Source: Cohnella baijiui
GTDB taxonomy: Bacteria > Bacillota > Bacilli > Paenibacillales > Paenibacillaceae
Direction: 5' to 3'
Assembly: GCF_020731285.1 (NCBI RefSeq)
Contig: NZ_JAJFOW010000018.1
Span: 46,801-110,800, forward strand
DNA length: 64,000 nt
In this document: in pieces, positions 50,467-59,033 of the stretch
How positions within the stretch are numbered: the first letter of the stretch is position 1
How the letters are laid out: the number at the start of each line of letters is the position of its first letter
Position numbers and translations under genes: made by a program
Notes under the pieces: model-generated
The model's input: only the letters and a program-made list of their open reading frames with translations
Told to the model about the DNA's origin: nothing
Database searches by the model: none

Positions 50467-53175
50467 TTATTGGTTCGCGATCATCTGGCGGAGAACCGTC
50501 TGCAGAATGCCGCTGTTGCGGTAGTAGTCGACGTCGACCATGGAGTCGAGGCGGACGATGGCCGAGAATTCGAACGTCGTGCCGTCTTCGCGGGTAGCGG
50601 TGACGGTGACCGTTTGGCCCGGCTGCACGTCGTTGCCGAGGCCGACGATGTCGAACTTCTCGCGGCCGCTGATGCCCAGCGTCTTCCAGCCGGTTCCCGG
50701 TTGGAACTGCAGCGGCAGGACGCCCATGCCGACGAGGTTCGCGCGGTGAATCCGTTCGAAGCTCTCGGCGATGACGGCTTTGACGCCCAGCAGGAACGTC
50801 CCTTTGGCCGCCCAGTCGCGGGAGCTGCCGGTGCCGTATTCTTTGCCGGCGATGACGATCAGGTTCGTCTTGCTCTTTTGATACTTCATCGAAGCGTCGT
50901 AGATGGACATCACTTCGTCGGTCGGCAGGTACGTCGTCACGCCGCCTTCGGTGCCCGGCGCCACTTGGTTGCGGATGCGGATGTTCGCGAACGTACCGCG
51001 CATCATGACCTCGTGGTTGCCGCGGCGGGAGCCGTAGGAGTTGAAGTCCTTCTTGTCGACGCCGTGCTCGATCAGGTATTGGCCGGCCGGGCTGTCGACC
51101 TTAATGTTGCCCGCGGGCGAAATGTGGTCCGTCGTGACGGAGTCGCCGAGCAGCGCCAGGACGTTCGCGCGCTGGATGTCGGAGATGTCGCCCGGCTTGT
51201 CGCCAAGGTCCGTGAAGAACGGCGGGTTGGCGATGTAGGTCGACTTGGCGTCCCATTCGTACAGCTCGCCTTGCGGAACCGGAATTTGGTTCCATTGCTC
51301 GTTCTGGGTGAAGACGTGCTCGTATTTCGCGCGGAACATATCCGGCGTGAGCGAAGCGCCGACCGCTTCCTGGATCTCTTCGTTCGTCGGCCAGATGTCC
51401 TTCAGGTAGACCGGCTCGTTCTTGTCGTCGTAGCCGATCGGGTCGTTCGCGAGGTCGATGTTCACCGTGCCGGCCAGCGCGTAAGCGATGACGAGCGGCG
51501 GGGAAGCCAGGTAGTTCGCTTTGACTTGGGCATGGACGCGGCCTTCGAAGTTCCGGTTGCCGGAGAGGACGGCGGCGACGGTCATGTCGTTGTCGGCGAT
51601 CGCTTGGCTGACTTCATCCGGCAGCGGACCGGAGTTGCCGATACAGGTCGCGCAGCCGTAGCCGGCGACGTAGAAGCCGATCTTTTCCAGGTAAGGCAGC
51701 AGTCCCGCCTTGGTCAGGTAGTCGGTGACGACGAGCGAACCCGGCGTGAGGGAGCTCTTCACGTAAGCCGGCTTCTTCAAGCCGCGCTCGACGGCTTTCT
51801 TGGCAACGAGGCCCGCGCCGACCATGACGCTCGGGTTGGACGTGTTCGTGCAGCTCGTGATCGCCGCGATGACGACCGCGCCGGTGGTGAGCTTGCTCAC
51901 TTGGCCGTTGCGGTGTTTGACTTCGGCCGTTTGCGCGATCTTCTCGTCGGACAGGCCGTAGCCGCCCTTGTCGATCGGCGTGCGGATGATGTTGTTGAAC
52001 TCTTCCTTCATCGCCGTCAGCTCGACGCGGTCTTGCGGACGCTTCGGACCGGCGAGGCTCGGCACGATCGTGGACAGGTCAAGCTCGATGACGTCCGTGA
52101 ACACCGGATCCGGCGTGTCGTCCGTACGGAACATGCCTTGCGCTTTGTAGTAGGCTTCGACGAGTTCGATTTGCTTGTCGTCGCGGCCGGTCAGACGCAT
52201 GTAGTTCAGCGTTTCGCCATCGACCGGGAAGAAGCCGATCGTCGCGCCGTACTCCGGCGCCATGTTGGCGACCGTTGCGCGGTCGGCGAGGCTGATGTTG
52301 GACAGGCCCGGGCCGAAGAACTCGACGAACTTGCCGACGACGCCCTTCTTCCGGAGAATCTGCGTAACCGTCAGCGCGAGGTCGGTTGCCGTCGCGCCTT
52401 CGGCCAGGCTGCCGCTCAGGCGGAAGCCGATGACTTCGGGCATGACGAAGTACAGCGGCTGGCCGAGCATGCCGGCTTCGGCTTCGATGCCGCCGACGCC
52501 CCAGCCTACGACGCCGAGGCCGTTGATCATCGTCGTGTGCGAGTCGGTGCCGACGAGGGAGTCCGGATACACTTCGGTTACGCCGCTTTTCGTCTTCGTC
52601 GCGGCAACCGAGGCGAGGTACTCCAGGTTAACCTGGTGAACGATCCCCGTTGCGGGAGGAACGGCACGGAAGTTGTCGAACGCCGTTTGCGCCCAGCGCA
52701 GGAAGCGGTAGCGCTCTTCATTGCGTTCGAACTCGATGTCCATGTTTTGCTGCAGCGCGTCCGGCGTGCCGAAGGCATCGACCATGACGGAGTGGTCGAT
52801 GACGAGATCGACCGGTACGAGCGGGTTGATCCGCTTCGGATCGCCGCCGGCTTGCTTCACGGTTTCGCGCATCGCGGCGAGGTCGACGACAACCGGTACG
52901 CCGGTAAAGTCCTGCAGGACGATCCGCGCGGGGATGAACGGGATTTCCTTGTCTTCACGGCCGTTCGCCCAGTTCGCGAGCTGCTTTACATGCTCGAGCG
53001 TGATCCCGCGACCGTCGAATTGACGGATGGCGGCTTCGAGCAGCACCTTCATCGAGAACGGGAGTTTGGATACGGGACCCAGGCCTTGCGCTTCCAGACC
53101 TTGCAAGTCGTAGTACCGGAACGATTTGCCGGCGGCTTGCAGATCTGCCTGTACGTTGTACGGTAGGGTGGACAA
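50467..53175 (-). CDS. acnA: Aconitate hydratase
   Basis: 902 residues, the usual length for the AcnA/CitB type. Cluster cysteines lie in AITSCTNTSNPSVMVGAG and GCATCIGNSGPLPDEV. The domain-4 swivel carries GKEYGTGSSRDWAAKGTFLL and ESFERIHRANLVGMGVLPLQ. It isomerises citrate to isocitrate in the TCA cycle; without iron such proteins bind mRNA. TTG 53175 is chosen because AAGGAGG lies nine bases before it and because the product then begins as in homologues (STLPYNVQADLQAAGKSFRY). The promoter region carries two dyads resembling the IclR-gene operator. Confidence 0.97.
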   Translation of the reverse strand: MSTLPYNVQADLQAAGKSFRYYDLQGLEAQGLGPVSKLPFSMKVLLEAAIRQFDGRGITLEHVKQLANWANGREDKEIPFIPARIVLQDFTGVPVVVDLAAMRETVKQAGGDPKRINPLVPVDLVIDHSVMVDAFGTPDALQQNMDIEFERNEERYRFLRWAQTAFDNFRAVPPATGIVHQVNLEYLASVAATKTKSGVTEVYPDSLVGTDSHTTMINGLGVVGWGVGGIEAEAGMLGQPLYFVMPEVIGFRLSGSLAEGATATDLALTVTQILRKKGVVGKFVEFFGPGLSNISLADRATVANMAPEYGATIGFFPVDGETLNYMRLTGRDDKQIELVEAYYKAQGMFRTDDTPDPVFTDVIELDLSTIVPSLAGPKRPQDRVELTAMKEEFNNIIRTPIDKGGYGLSDEKIAQTAEVKHRNGQVSKLTTGAVVIAAITSCTNTSNPSVMVGAGLVAKKAVERGLKKPAYVKSSLTPGSLVVTDYLTKAGLLPYLEKIGFYVAGYGCATCIGNSGPLPDEVSQAIADNDMTVAAVLSGNRNFEGRVHAQVKANYLASPPLVIAYALAGTVNIDLANDPIGYDDKNEPVYLKDIWPTNEEIQEAVGASLTPDMFRAKYEHVFTQNEQWNQIPVPQGELYEWDAKSTYIANPPFFTDLGDKPGDISDIQRANVLALLGDSVTTDHISPAGNIKVDSPAGQYLIEHGVDKKDFNSYGSRRGNHEVMMRGTFANIRIRNQVAPGTEGGVTTYLPTDEVMSIYDASMKYQKSKTNLIVIAGKEYGTGSSRDWAAKGTFLLGVKAVIAESFERIHRANLVGMGVLPLQFQPGTGWKTLGISGREKFDIVGLGNDVQPGQTVTVTATREDGTTFEFSAIVRLDSMVDVDYYRNSGILQTVLRQMIANQ

Positions 53176-53247
53176 AATGATCGGCCTCCTTCGATAAGTT
53201 CGGCCATGAGTCAAAAGGCGAGCAAGAAGACTCATGCGCGTCGATCG

Positions 53248-53323
53248 GTTTCACTCTGTGAAACACGATTTCAAAATTGAAACCTTCTTAACTTAGTATA
53301 CCGTTTCGTCCCCGTTCAGTAAA
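53248..53323 (-). promoter_or_regulatory. acnA promoter with two GTTTCA/TGAAAC dyads
   Basis: On the minus strand TTTACT (53323-53318), a 17-bp spacer and TATACT (53300-53295), identical hexamers to the IclR-gene promoter. Two dyads follow in the leader: 53268-53283 (ATTTCA-N4-TGAAAC read on plus) and 53248-53264 (GTTTCA-N5-TGAAAC), 20 bp apart. The rest of the gap up to 53634 shows no gene that I can support. Confidence 0.75.
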
Positions 53324-53634
53324 GATGGTTTTCGCCGGAATACCGCCCTTTCGCGCGCGTTTGCGCGTGTTTTCTCCGACCGGCTCGGACGGGGCCGGCG
53401 AGCATCGGGCAGACGAAGCGACCTTGCTCTCATGGCCCGCCGAATCGCATACGGCATTAGGATGCCGCAATCCGACCGCCCGTCATCCGTTCGGGCGCCA
53501 GACCGCGCAAGGGGAAATCAGGAAGCTCCCTGCGGCTCGCGACAGGAGCAGACCGGGACTCGAGGCATGGTTCGCTCGACAAGCGCATAGGATTAGTCGA
53601 CGCCATCTGCGCCTAACGCGGGAGGGGATGAACG

Positions 53635-54705
53635 GTGCCGGACACGGAGCACGGCTGGAAGCAATCGATGATCGATTATGTGAATGCGGTGAACGAGGCT
53701 GGCTTGACCGGAGCGACCGAGGCGTTCCGCCGCATCGCGGACGGCGAGCACCGGAGCCGCCTGGCCCGGCGGGCGCTGGCAATCGCCGGTCGGGACGAGA
53801 GGGAGCGCCTGCGGCCGATCCGCAGCGAGATGCGGGCGAGGCTCCTGCGGCACACGTCCTCCGCCAAGGAGGCGACGGCCGACGTGCAGATCCACCTCCT
53901 GCGCTCGTACGAGCAGCGCAGCCAGCCCTGGCTCGAGGAGCGGCTGGAGCGGGAGCGGGTCCGCTTCATTTATGCGGGCAGCCGCTGGCGGATCGACCGG
54001 ATCGAGCCGCTGTCCGGGGAGCTCGGCGCGGCGTTCTATACGGACGACGACGCGGTCGAGGCGGAGGCCGTCTACGGCGGGCGGACGATCTCGCCGTCCG
54101 TGCCGTTTATCAATCCGCGGGCGCAATACGATCCGCGCATGCGCGTCTACGCGGGGGAGAGCACGGTCGGAGAATGGGGCGGATACGGGAGCCGGGCCGC
54201 GCCGTACCGGCGCGAAGCGGCGGCTGCTTACGCGGAGCGGTGGTGGGACAAACCGAATCCCGGCTACGAGGAATTCGAGGTCAACTGCACGAATTACGTG
54301 TCCCAGTGTCTCTTTGCAGGCGGGGCGCCGATGAACTATACTGGGAAAAGAGAATTGGGCTGGTGGTATAAAGGGCATTCGAACGGGCGGGAGCACTGGA
54401 GCTACAGCTGGGCGGTCGCCAACAGCCTGCAGCGGTTTCTGTCCGTCCCGCGGGGCTACGGTCTTCGCGCGGTCGCGGTCGACTCGCCCGACAAGCTCAT
54501 GCTGGGCGACGTGATCTGCTACGACTGGGACGGCAACGACCAGTTCCGCCACAATACGGTCGTCACGGCGTTCACGCCCGAGGGCATGCCCCTCGTGAAC
54601 GCGAACACGGTCCCGAGCCGGCACCGGTATTGGGACTACCGCGACTCGTACGCTTGGACGGAGCAGACCCGTTACCGCTTTTACCACATCGCCGACGAAT
54701 TTTAA
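53635..54705 (+). CDS. Amidase-domain protein (Amidase_6 type)
   Basis: 356 residues. The N-terminal 180 residues are charged and helical with no recognised domain and no signal peptide. From about 185 the protein matches the putative amidase family seen in bacilli: EAAAAYAERWWDKPNPGYEE, then FEVNCTNYVSQCLFAGGAPM with probable nucleophile Cys218, FRHNTVVTAF with His, and PLVNANTVPSRH. It may cleave peptidoglycan-like or peptide amides, probably inside the cell or spore as no export signal is seen. GTG 53635 follows GGGAGGGG by seven bases. ddl follows 52 bp later. Confidence 0.82.
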   Translation: MPDTEHGWKQSMIDYVNAVNEAGLTGATEAFRRIADGEHRSRLARRALAIAGRDERERLRPIRSEMRARLLRHTSSAKEATADVQIHLLRSYEQRSQPWLEERLERERVRFIYAGSRWRIDRIEPLSGELGAAFYTDDDAVEAEAVYGGRTISPSVPFINPRAQYDPRMRVYAGESTVGEWGGYGSRAAPYRREAAAAYAERWWDKPNPGYEEFEVNCTNYVSQCLFAGGAPMNYTGKRELGWWYKGHSNGREHWSYSWAVANSLQRFLSVPRGYGLRAVAVDSPDKLMLGDVICYDWDGNDQFRHNTVVTAFTPEGMPLVNANTVPSRHRYWDYRDSYAWTEQTRYRFYHIADEF

Positions 54706-54757
54706 CCGACTTCATTTATCAGCTTGTACAAGGTCGTCGGATTAGCGGAGGGCTATC

Positions 54758-55927
54758 ATGGCAAATGGGCAGAAAGTGCGCGTCGGTCTCGTCTATGGAG
54801 GCCGCTCCGGCGAGCACGAGGTTTCGCTGCAGACCGCGCTCGCGGTGTTGAAGGCATTCGATTACGACAAATACGAACTCGTTCCTTTCTATATTACGAA
54901 GAGCGGCCAATGGCGCTCGGGACCGCTGCTGGCGGCGCCGCCGGCGGCGGTCGCCGAGCTGCAGTTCGCGGGAGCGGAGGCGGCAGGCGGCGAGAGCTCG
55001 GCAGACGGTTCGAAGGCGCTGCAGGCGCCGGCACTCCTGCCGGTGCTCCAGGGCATGTCCGAGCAGCTGCTGGCCGAGACGGGCGACGCCGGCGACGATC
55101 GGGCGATCGACGTCATGTTCCCGCTCCTCCACGGCACGTTCGGCGAAGACGGGACGATCCAGGGTCTGTTCGAGATGGCGGGCTTGCCCTATGTCGGCGC
55201 GGGAGTGCTCGCATCGGCGGTCGGCATGGACAAGGCAACGATGAAAACGTTGTTCGCGCAGGCGGGGCTGCCGCAGGTGGGGTACCGGTACTTCACCCGC
55301 CACATGTGGACCAAAGAGCGCGATGCGCTGCTGGACGGCATCGAGGAAGCGCTCGGCTACCCGTGTTTCGTCAAGCCGGCGAATCTCGGCTCCAGCGTGG
55401 GCATCTCCAAGGCGCGTTCCCGCGAAGAGCTGACGGCGGCCGTCGAGAAGGCGCTCCGCTACGACCGCAAGATCATCGTCGAGGAGTTCGTGGACGCCCG
55501 CGAGATCGAAGTGAGCGTGCTCGGCAACGAAGATCCCGAGGCCTCGGTGCCGGGCGAGATCGTGAGCTCGAACGAATTTTACGATTACAAGGCCAAGTAC
55601 ACCGACGGCAAGAGCATCATGGTCATCCCCGCGGAAATTCCGCCGGAGACGGCAGAGGCGGTCCGCGAGATGGCGGTCCGCGCCTTCCGCGCGATCGACG
55701 GCTCCGGCCTGTGCCGCGCCGACTTCTTTCTCCGGAGGTCGGATGGCGCGCTGTTCATCAACGAAGTCAACACGCTGCCCGGGTTCACGCCGTACAGCAT
55801 GTATCCGCTCATGTGGCAGGAGAGCGGCCTGCCGTACCGCCAACTGCTGGCCCGGCTCATCGAGCTGGCGCTGGAGCGTCACCGGGAAAAGCAGGAGATC
55901 GATTACGGCGGCGGGAGCGACGATTAA
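54758..55927 (+). CDS. ddl: D-alanine--D-alanine ligase
   Basis: 389 residues, the longer DdlA-like form with an inserted stretch at about 45-110. VGLVYGGRSGEHEVSLQTAL opens the N-terminal domain. The ATP-grasp part carries YPCFVKPANLGSSVGISKAR, KIIVEEFVDAREIEVSVLGN and ADFFLRRSDGALFINEVNTL with metal-binding residues. It makes the D-Ala-D-Ala dipeptide for peptidoglycan in the cytoplasm. A bidirectional terminator follows. Confidence 0.95.
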   Translation: MANGQKVRVGLVYGGRSGEHEVSLQTALAVLKAFDYDKYELVPFYITKSGQWRSGPLLAAPPAAVAELQFAGAEAAGGESSADGSKALQAPALLPVLQGMSEQLLAETGDAGDDRAIDVMFPLLHGTFGEDGTIQGLFEMAGLPYVGAGVLASAVGMDKATMKTLFAQAGLPQVGYRYFTRHMWTKERDALLDGIEEALGYPCFVKPANLGSSVGISKARSREELTAAVEKALRYDRKIIVEEFVDAREIEVSVLGNEDPEASVPGEIVSSNEFYDYKAKYTDGKSIMVIPAEIPPETAEAVREMAVRAFRAIDGSGLCRADFFLRRSDGALFINEVNTLPGFTPYSMYPLMWQESGLPYRQLLARLIELALERHREKQEIDYGGGSDD

Positions 55928-55937
55928 GTCGGTTTCG

Positions 55938-55983
55938 AGAAAAAGCGGCAAGCGCGTCCGAAGGGACGGCGCTTGCCGCTTTT
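55938..55983. terminator. Bidirectional terminator, ddl / ROK gene
   Basis: AAAAGCGGCAAGCGC / GCGCTTGCCGCTTTT, with inner GTCC/GGAC. A-run and T-run on opposite sides serve both convergent genes. Confidence 0.9.
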
Positions 55984-56007
55984 GCATGGGGCCGAAGGCT
56001 TGGCGCT

Positions 56008-57207
56008 TCACAGCTTGAGGTCGCGCAGGACGAGAACGGCGGCGCCGGTGGCGACGGCGTCCTCCTTCAGTTCGCCTTTGGAAAAGGACGGTCGATATTC
56101 CGAAGCGTAGTAGATACTGTCCTGCGCCACGCGCGTCGCCGTCTCGAAGAACAGTTCGTGGGAGGCGATCAGCGCGCCGCCCAGGATGATCTTCTCGGGG
56201 TGAAGGATGTTGATCAGGTTCGCCAGCCCAACCCCCAGATAGGCGGCGGACTGCTCGAACAGCTCGCGCGCGATCGGTTCTTCCCGGCGGAGCGCCTCCA
56301 GCAGCGCGTCATAGCTCGCTGCGTCGGCCGCCCCGCCGGCGGCAGCTATCGCACCCAGCCGACCTTCCGCCTGCAGCCGGCGCGCCTGCTTTTCCAGCGC
56401 TTGAACCGAGACGAACGCCTCGAGCGCGCCGTAATTGCCGCTTTCCCGCAAGCGGGGGCCGCCCGTCTGGACGATCATTTGGCCGATCGCGCCTTCCGGA
56501 TCGATCGCCCCGTAGACGATTTGTCCGTTCGTCATCATCGCGGACCGGAGCCCGGCCCCGGCGTGGACGTAGAGCATGTGCCTTACGTCCTCGTCGCGGA
56601 GCATCCAGTGCTCGCCGATCAGCGCCGTATTCGCGCCGTTTTCCAGCACGCAGGGAAAGCCGAGCCGCCCCTCCAGCAGGTCGCGGATCGGCAGATTGGC
56701 GTAACCGTCGGCCGGGAAGAAGAGGGGGTTCAGCAGCAGCCCTCGCGCCTGGTCAAGCGGACCGACCGCGCCGATACCCATGCCCAAAATGTCGGACGGC
56801 GGGATGTCATGGTCGCGCATGCCGTCCCGCACTTCGGCCTCGATGTAGTCGACGAGCCGGTCGGGCGTCATCGAGGCGTCCATCCGCCAGCGTCTCAGCC
56901 GCAGCGGCGTCATCTGCATATCGAAGAGGCCGAGCGTCGAATACAGCCGGGAGATCTCCAGTCCCCATACGTAGCCGTAGTCGGCGTTCAGCCGATATAG
57001 AATCGGTCTGCGCCCGCCCGTCGAATCGCCGCGCCCGCCTTCCTGGAGCAAGCCTTCCGCCGTCATTTCCTCGAGCAGGCGCGTAAGGCTGCTGCTCGTC
57101 AGCGCGAGCCGGTCCATGAGATCGCTCTTGGAGACGATTCCCCGTGTCCGCGCCAGATCGTAGACGAGTTTTTTGGCCGTCGGTATCGCGGTCGATCGCA
57201 TGCTCAT
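56008..57207 (-). CDS. ROK-family regulator lacking the zinc motif
   Basis: 399 residues. The N-terminal winged helix (about 8-55) reads KKLVYDLARTRGIVSKSDLM and LTSSSLTRLLEEMTAEGLLQ. The ROK domain follows (YVWGLEISRLYSTLGLFDMQ, PLDQARGLLLNPLFFPADGY, ENGANTALIGEHW). Where ROK proteins carry C-x-C-G-x(2)-G-C-x-E, this one has GPRLRESGNYGALEAFVS, so all the cysteines are gone. It is probably a sugar-responsive repressor with an altered effector site. AAAGGAGG seven bases upstream decides ATG 57207. No linked catabolic genes are seen. Confidence 0.85.
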   Translation of the reverse strand: MSMRSTAIPTAKKLVYDLARTRGIVSKSDLMDRLALTSSSLTRLLEEMTAEGLLQEGGRGDSTGGRRPILYRLNADYGYVWGLEISRLYSTLGLFDMQMTPLRLRRWRMDASMTPDRLVDYIEAEVRDGMRDHDIPPSDILGMGIGAVGPLDQARGLLLNPLFFPADGYANLPIRDLLEGRLGFPCVLENGANTALIGEHWMLRDEDVRHMLYVHAGAGLRSAMMTNGQIVYGAIDPEGAIGQMIVQTGGPRLRESGNYGALEAFVSVQALEKQARRLQAEGRLGAIAAAGGAADAASYDALLEALRREEPIARELFEQSAAYLGVGLANLINILHPEKIILGGALIASHELFFETATRVAQDSIYYASEYRPSFSKGELKEDAVATGAAVLVLRDLKL

Positions 57208-57357
57208 CGGGGCGCCTCCTTTAAAAAACCAATTAAAAGCATCGGATAGGTTCCAAACGACCTTCATTATATACGACACGCCCGTTTGGCGCCAGCAGGA
57301 GGGGGATGAACGGCGGCACGCGCGCGTGCTTAGGGAAGTCTTCCAAGAAGAAGGAAA

Positions 57358-57402
57358 AACAAAACGGCCTTGTCCCGAGGGCTTCAGGACACAGACCGTT
57401 TT
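57358..57402. terminator. Terminator-like hairpin
   Basis: AAAACGG / CCGTTTT outer stem and GTCC / GGAC inner stem, with A-run on the left and T-run on the right. The 3' end of the small gene at 57384 lies within it. Confidence 0.65.
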
Positions 57403-57590
57403 TTCTTTCTGGATTTCATCATGAAATTCGTAGCGGCAATCAAAATCAGCAAAAGGACGGAGTGCAGAAAAGGCTTCACGTAACCGTCATCGTAGATGAA
57501 GTAAGCTACAATATAGTTCAAGATGAACGTAATGAGGTAATCGATGATTGTAGGAATCCCTCTCACCTCGGAACGAAGCTTTCTCGCCAA
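57384..57590 (-). CDS. Possible small membrane protein
   Basis: 68 residues. One or two hydrophobic stretches (IIDYLITFILNYIVAYFIYD and FLHSVLLLILIAATNFMM) are followed by a basic end KSRKKKRSVS. It would start with TTG 57590 or a later GTG (VRGIPTIIDYL), and neither has a clear ribosome site. The stop lies in a hairpin that could terminate it. The hydrophobic pattern is gene-like, but coding status is uncertain. Confidence 0.4.
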   Translation of the reverse strand: MARKLRSEVRGIPTIIDYLITFILNYIVAYFIYDDGYVKPFLHSVLLLILIAATNFMMKSRKKKRSVS

Positions 57591-57669
57591 TGAACGCTTC
57601 AGCTCGAGTATACCTTTGATCGGCGTTAAATTCCATATTTCCCCGGCGTCATGGAAGGAAAGAAGGCGG

Positions 57670-57718
57670 TTGACATAGGTTCGGGAAGCGAGTATTATTT
57701 ATCTTGAAATCAAGATAA
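57670..57718 (+). promoter_or_regulatory. marR promoter with operator
   Basis: Consensus TTGACA (57670-57675), a 17-bp spacer and TATTAT (57693-57698). The perfect 20-bp dyad TTATCTTGA-AA-TCAAGATAA (57699-57718) starts directly after the -10. The same ATCTTGA/TCAAGAT dyad recurs before the pirin gene. Confidence 0.88.
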
Positions 57719-57740
57719 TTTTTCGGCGGGAGGGCCGCTG

Positions 57741-58196
57741 ATGAAGGACCGCTCATACGCCGCAGAGGACCGGCTGCCGATGAAGGCCTTGATCGCGCTC
57801 AGCCGCAGCTACCGTGCGGTCATGACGAAGCTGGGGCAGCAAATCGAGCGTCACGGGCTGAACCCGACCGAATTTGCCGTATTGGAATTTTTGTATCACA
57901 AGGGCGATCAACCTACGCAAAAGATCGGGGAGAAAATCCTCATCACGAGCGGGAGCATCACCTACGTCGTCGACAAGCTGGAGCGCAAAGGATACTTGAA
58001 GCGCAAGCGCTGCGACCAGGATCGCAGAGTCATCTATGCCTCCATCACGCCCAAAGGCAAGGAATTGATGGACCGGATGTTCCCGGAGCATGCCGAGGAG
58101 ATTCACCGACTCTTCTCCGTGCTGGACGAGAGCGAGAAGCTGCAGATGGTCGAGATGCTGAAGAAGCTGGGGATGCATGCGGAGAAGCAGGAATGA
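57741..58196 (+). CDS. MarR-family repressor (MhqR/OhrR-like group)
   Basis: 151 residues with the MarR winged helix: NPTEFAVLEFLYHKGDQPTQ, KIGEKILITSGSITYVVDKL and the wing KRKRCDQDRRVIYASITPKG. There is no conserved sensing Cys near the N-terminus, so it is not OhrR; the only Cys is in the wing. The target dyads before this gene and before pirin-wrbA, and the linked genes, point to an MhqR-like repressor that answers quinones or electrophiles. It is probably autorepressed. The start follows GGGAGGGCCGCTG. Confidence 0.9.
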   Translation: MKDRSYAAEDRLPMKALIALSRSYRAVMTKLGQQIERHGLNPTEFAVLEFLYHKGDQPTQKIGEKILITSGSITYVVDKLERKGYLKRKRCDQDRRVIYASITPKGKELMDRMFPEHAEEIHRLFSVLDESEKLQMVEMLKKLGMHAEKQE

Positions 58197-58214
58197 CGGC
58201 TTCGCACGCCATAT

Positions 58215-58230
58215 ATCTTGAAGTCAAGAT
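58215..58230 (+). promoter_or_regulatory. Second MarR-type operator before the pirin gene
   Basis: ATCTTGA-AG-TCAAGAT, matching the operator at 57701-57716 except for one central base. It lies 19 bp downstream of the marR stop and about 20 bp before the pirin start. Confidence 0.85.
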
Positions 58231-58248
58231 TTTAATAGCGGAGGAGCG

Positions 58249-59016
58249 ATGAAAATGAAGATCGAGGTCTATGGCCTCGAGCAACAAGGGGTTGGATCTT
58301 TCGACGGGGGCAAGATCACCGAACAAAAGCCGATCGGATTCCCGCGCGAAGGCGGCGCCGTCACGCGCGTCGGACCGCTTTTCTACTGGGCATGGTTTCG
58401 CGCGGAGGCGCCGGCGGCGATCGGACTTCATCCGCATCAGGGCTTCGAGATCGTCACCTACGTCCTGTCGGGCGAGGTGTTTCATGGCGATACGCTGGGA
58501 ACGCGAAGCACGGTCTCGGCCGGCGGGGCCCAAGCCATGCAAACGGGATCGGGCGTTCAGCACGAGGAAGCGATGCGGGGCGAAGGCACCGAAGGGTTCC
58601 AGATTTGGTTCGAGCCGCATTTGAGCCAATCGATCAAGCAAGCTCCCTCGTACGCGCAGTTCGAACACGAAGCGTTTCCCGTCAGCCGGGAGAACGGCGT
58701 AGCGATCAAGACCGTCATCGGGGAAGAGGCGCCTCTGCGATTCGCAGCCGACGCTAAGATGTACGACGTTCGGCTGGCTCCTGGCGCCAGTTATACGAGA
58801 ACCTTGCCGGCGGGCTACGCGCTGGCGGCATTGGCCGTTAAAGGAGGTGGTCGCTGGGTCCATCGCGGGCAAGATTATGCTTTCGAAGAAAGGGACTTCA
58901 CGATTCTGCAGACGGATACGCAAGACGAGGCTGCATTACGGGCAGGCAACGATGAATTGCGCATGGTGATTGTGGAGATACCAATTCAAGTGAATTACCC
59001 CTTGTATCGGAAATAA
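58249..59016 (+). CDS. Pirin-family protein
   Basis: 255 residues, double cupin. The N-terminal metal site is built by IGLHPHQGFEIVTYVLSGEV with HxH and Glu, and GVQHEEAMRGEGTEGFQIWF supplies the remaining His and Glu. This is the YhhW/YhaK type, whose members can have quercetinase (dioxygenase) activity. It is the first target gene after the second MarR-type operator, and wrbA follows 17 bp later. The likely role is breakdown or sensing of quinone/flavonoid-like compounds, an inference from the company it keeps. GGAGGAG precedes ATG 58249. Confidence 0.9.
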   Translation: MKMKIEVYGLEQQGVGSFDGGKITEQKPIGFPREGGAVTRVGPLFYWAWFRAEAPAAIGLHPHQGFEIVTYVLSGEVFHGDTLGTRSTVSAGGAQAMQTGSGVQHEEAMRGEGTEGFQIWFEPHLSQSIKQAPSYAQFEHEAFPVSRENGVAIKTVIGEEAPLRFAADAKMYDVRLAPGASYTRTLPAGYALAALAVKGGGRWVHRGQDYAFEERDFTILQTDTQDEAALRAGNDELRMVIVEIPIQVNYPLYRK

Positions 59017-59033
59017 AAGGAGGAAATCGAATA

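Noticed and set aside
50368..53166. A 932-codon open frame antisense to acnA
   Set aside because: Long antisense frames are expected in GC-rich coding DNA. The product is Arg/Asp/Val-rich with no domain, and acnA on the other strand is complete. The same applies to the long frames antisense to xylA, ddl, queG and others.
54724..57000. A 758-codon plus-strand frame spanning ddl and the ROK gene
   Set aside because: It crosses two well-supported genes on opposite strands and their terminator; composition is that of a shadow frame.
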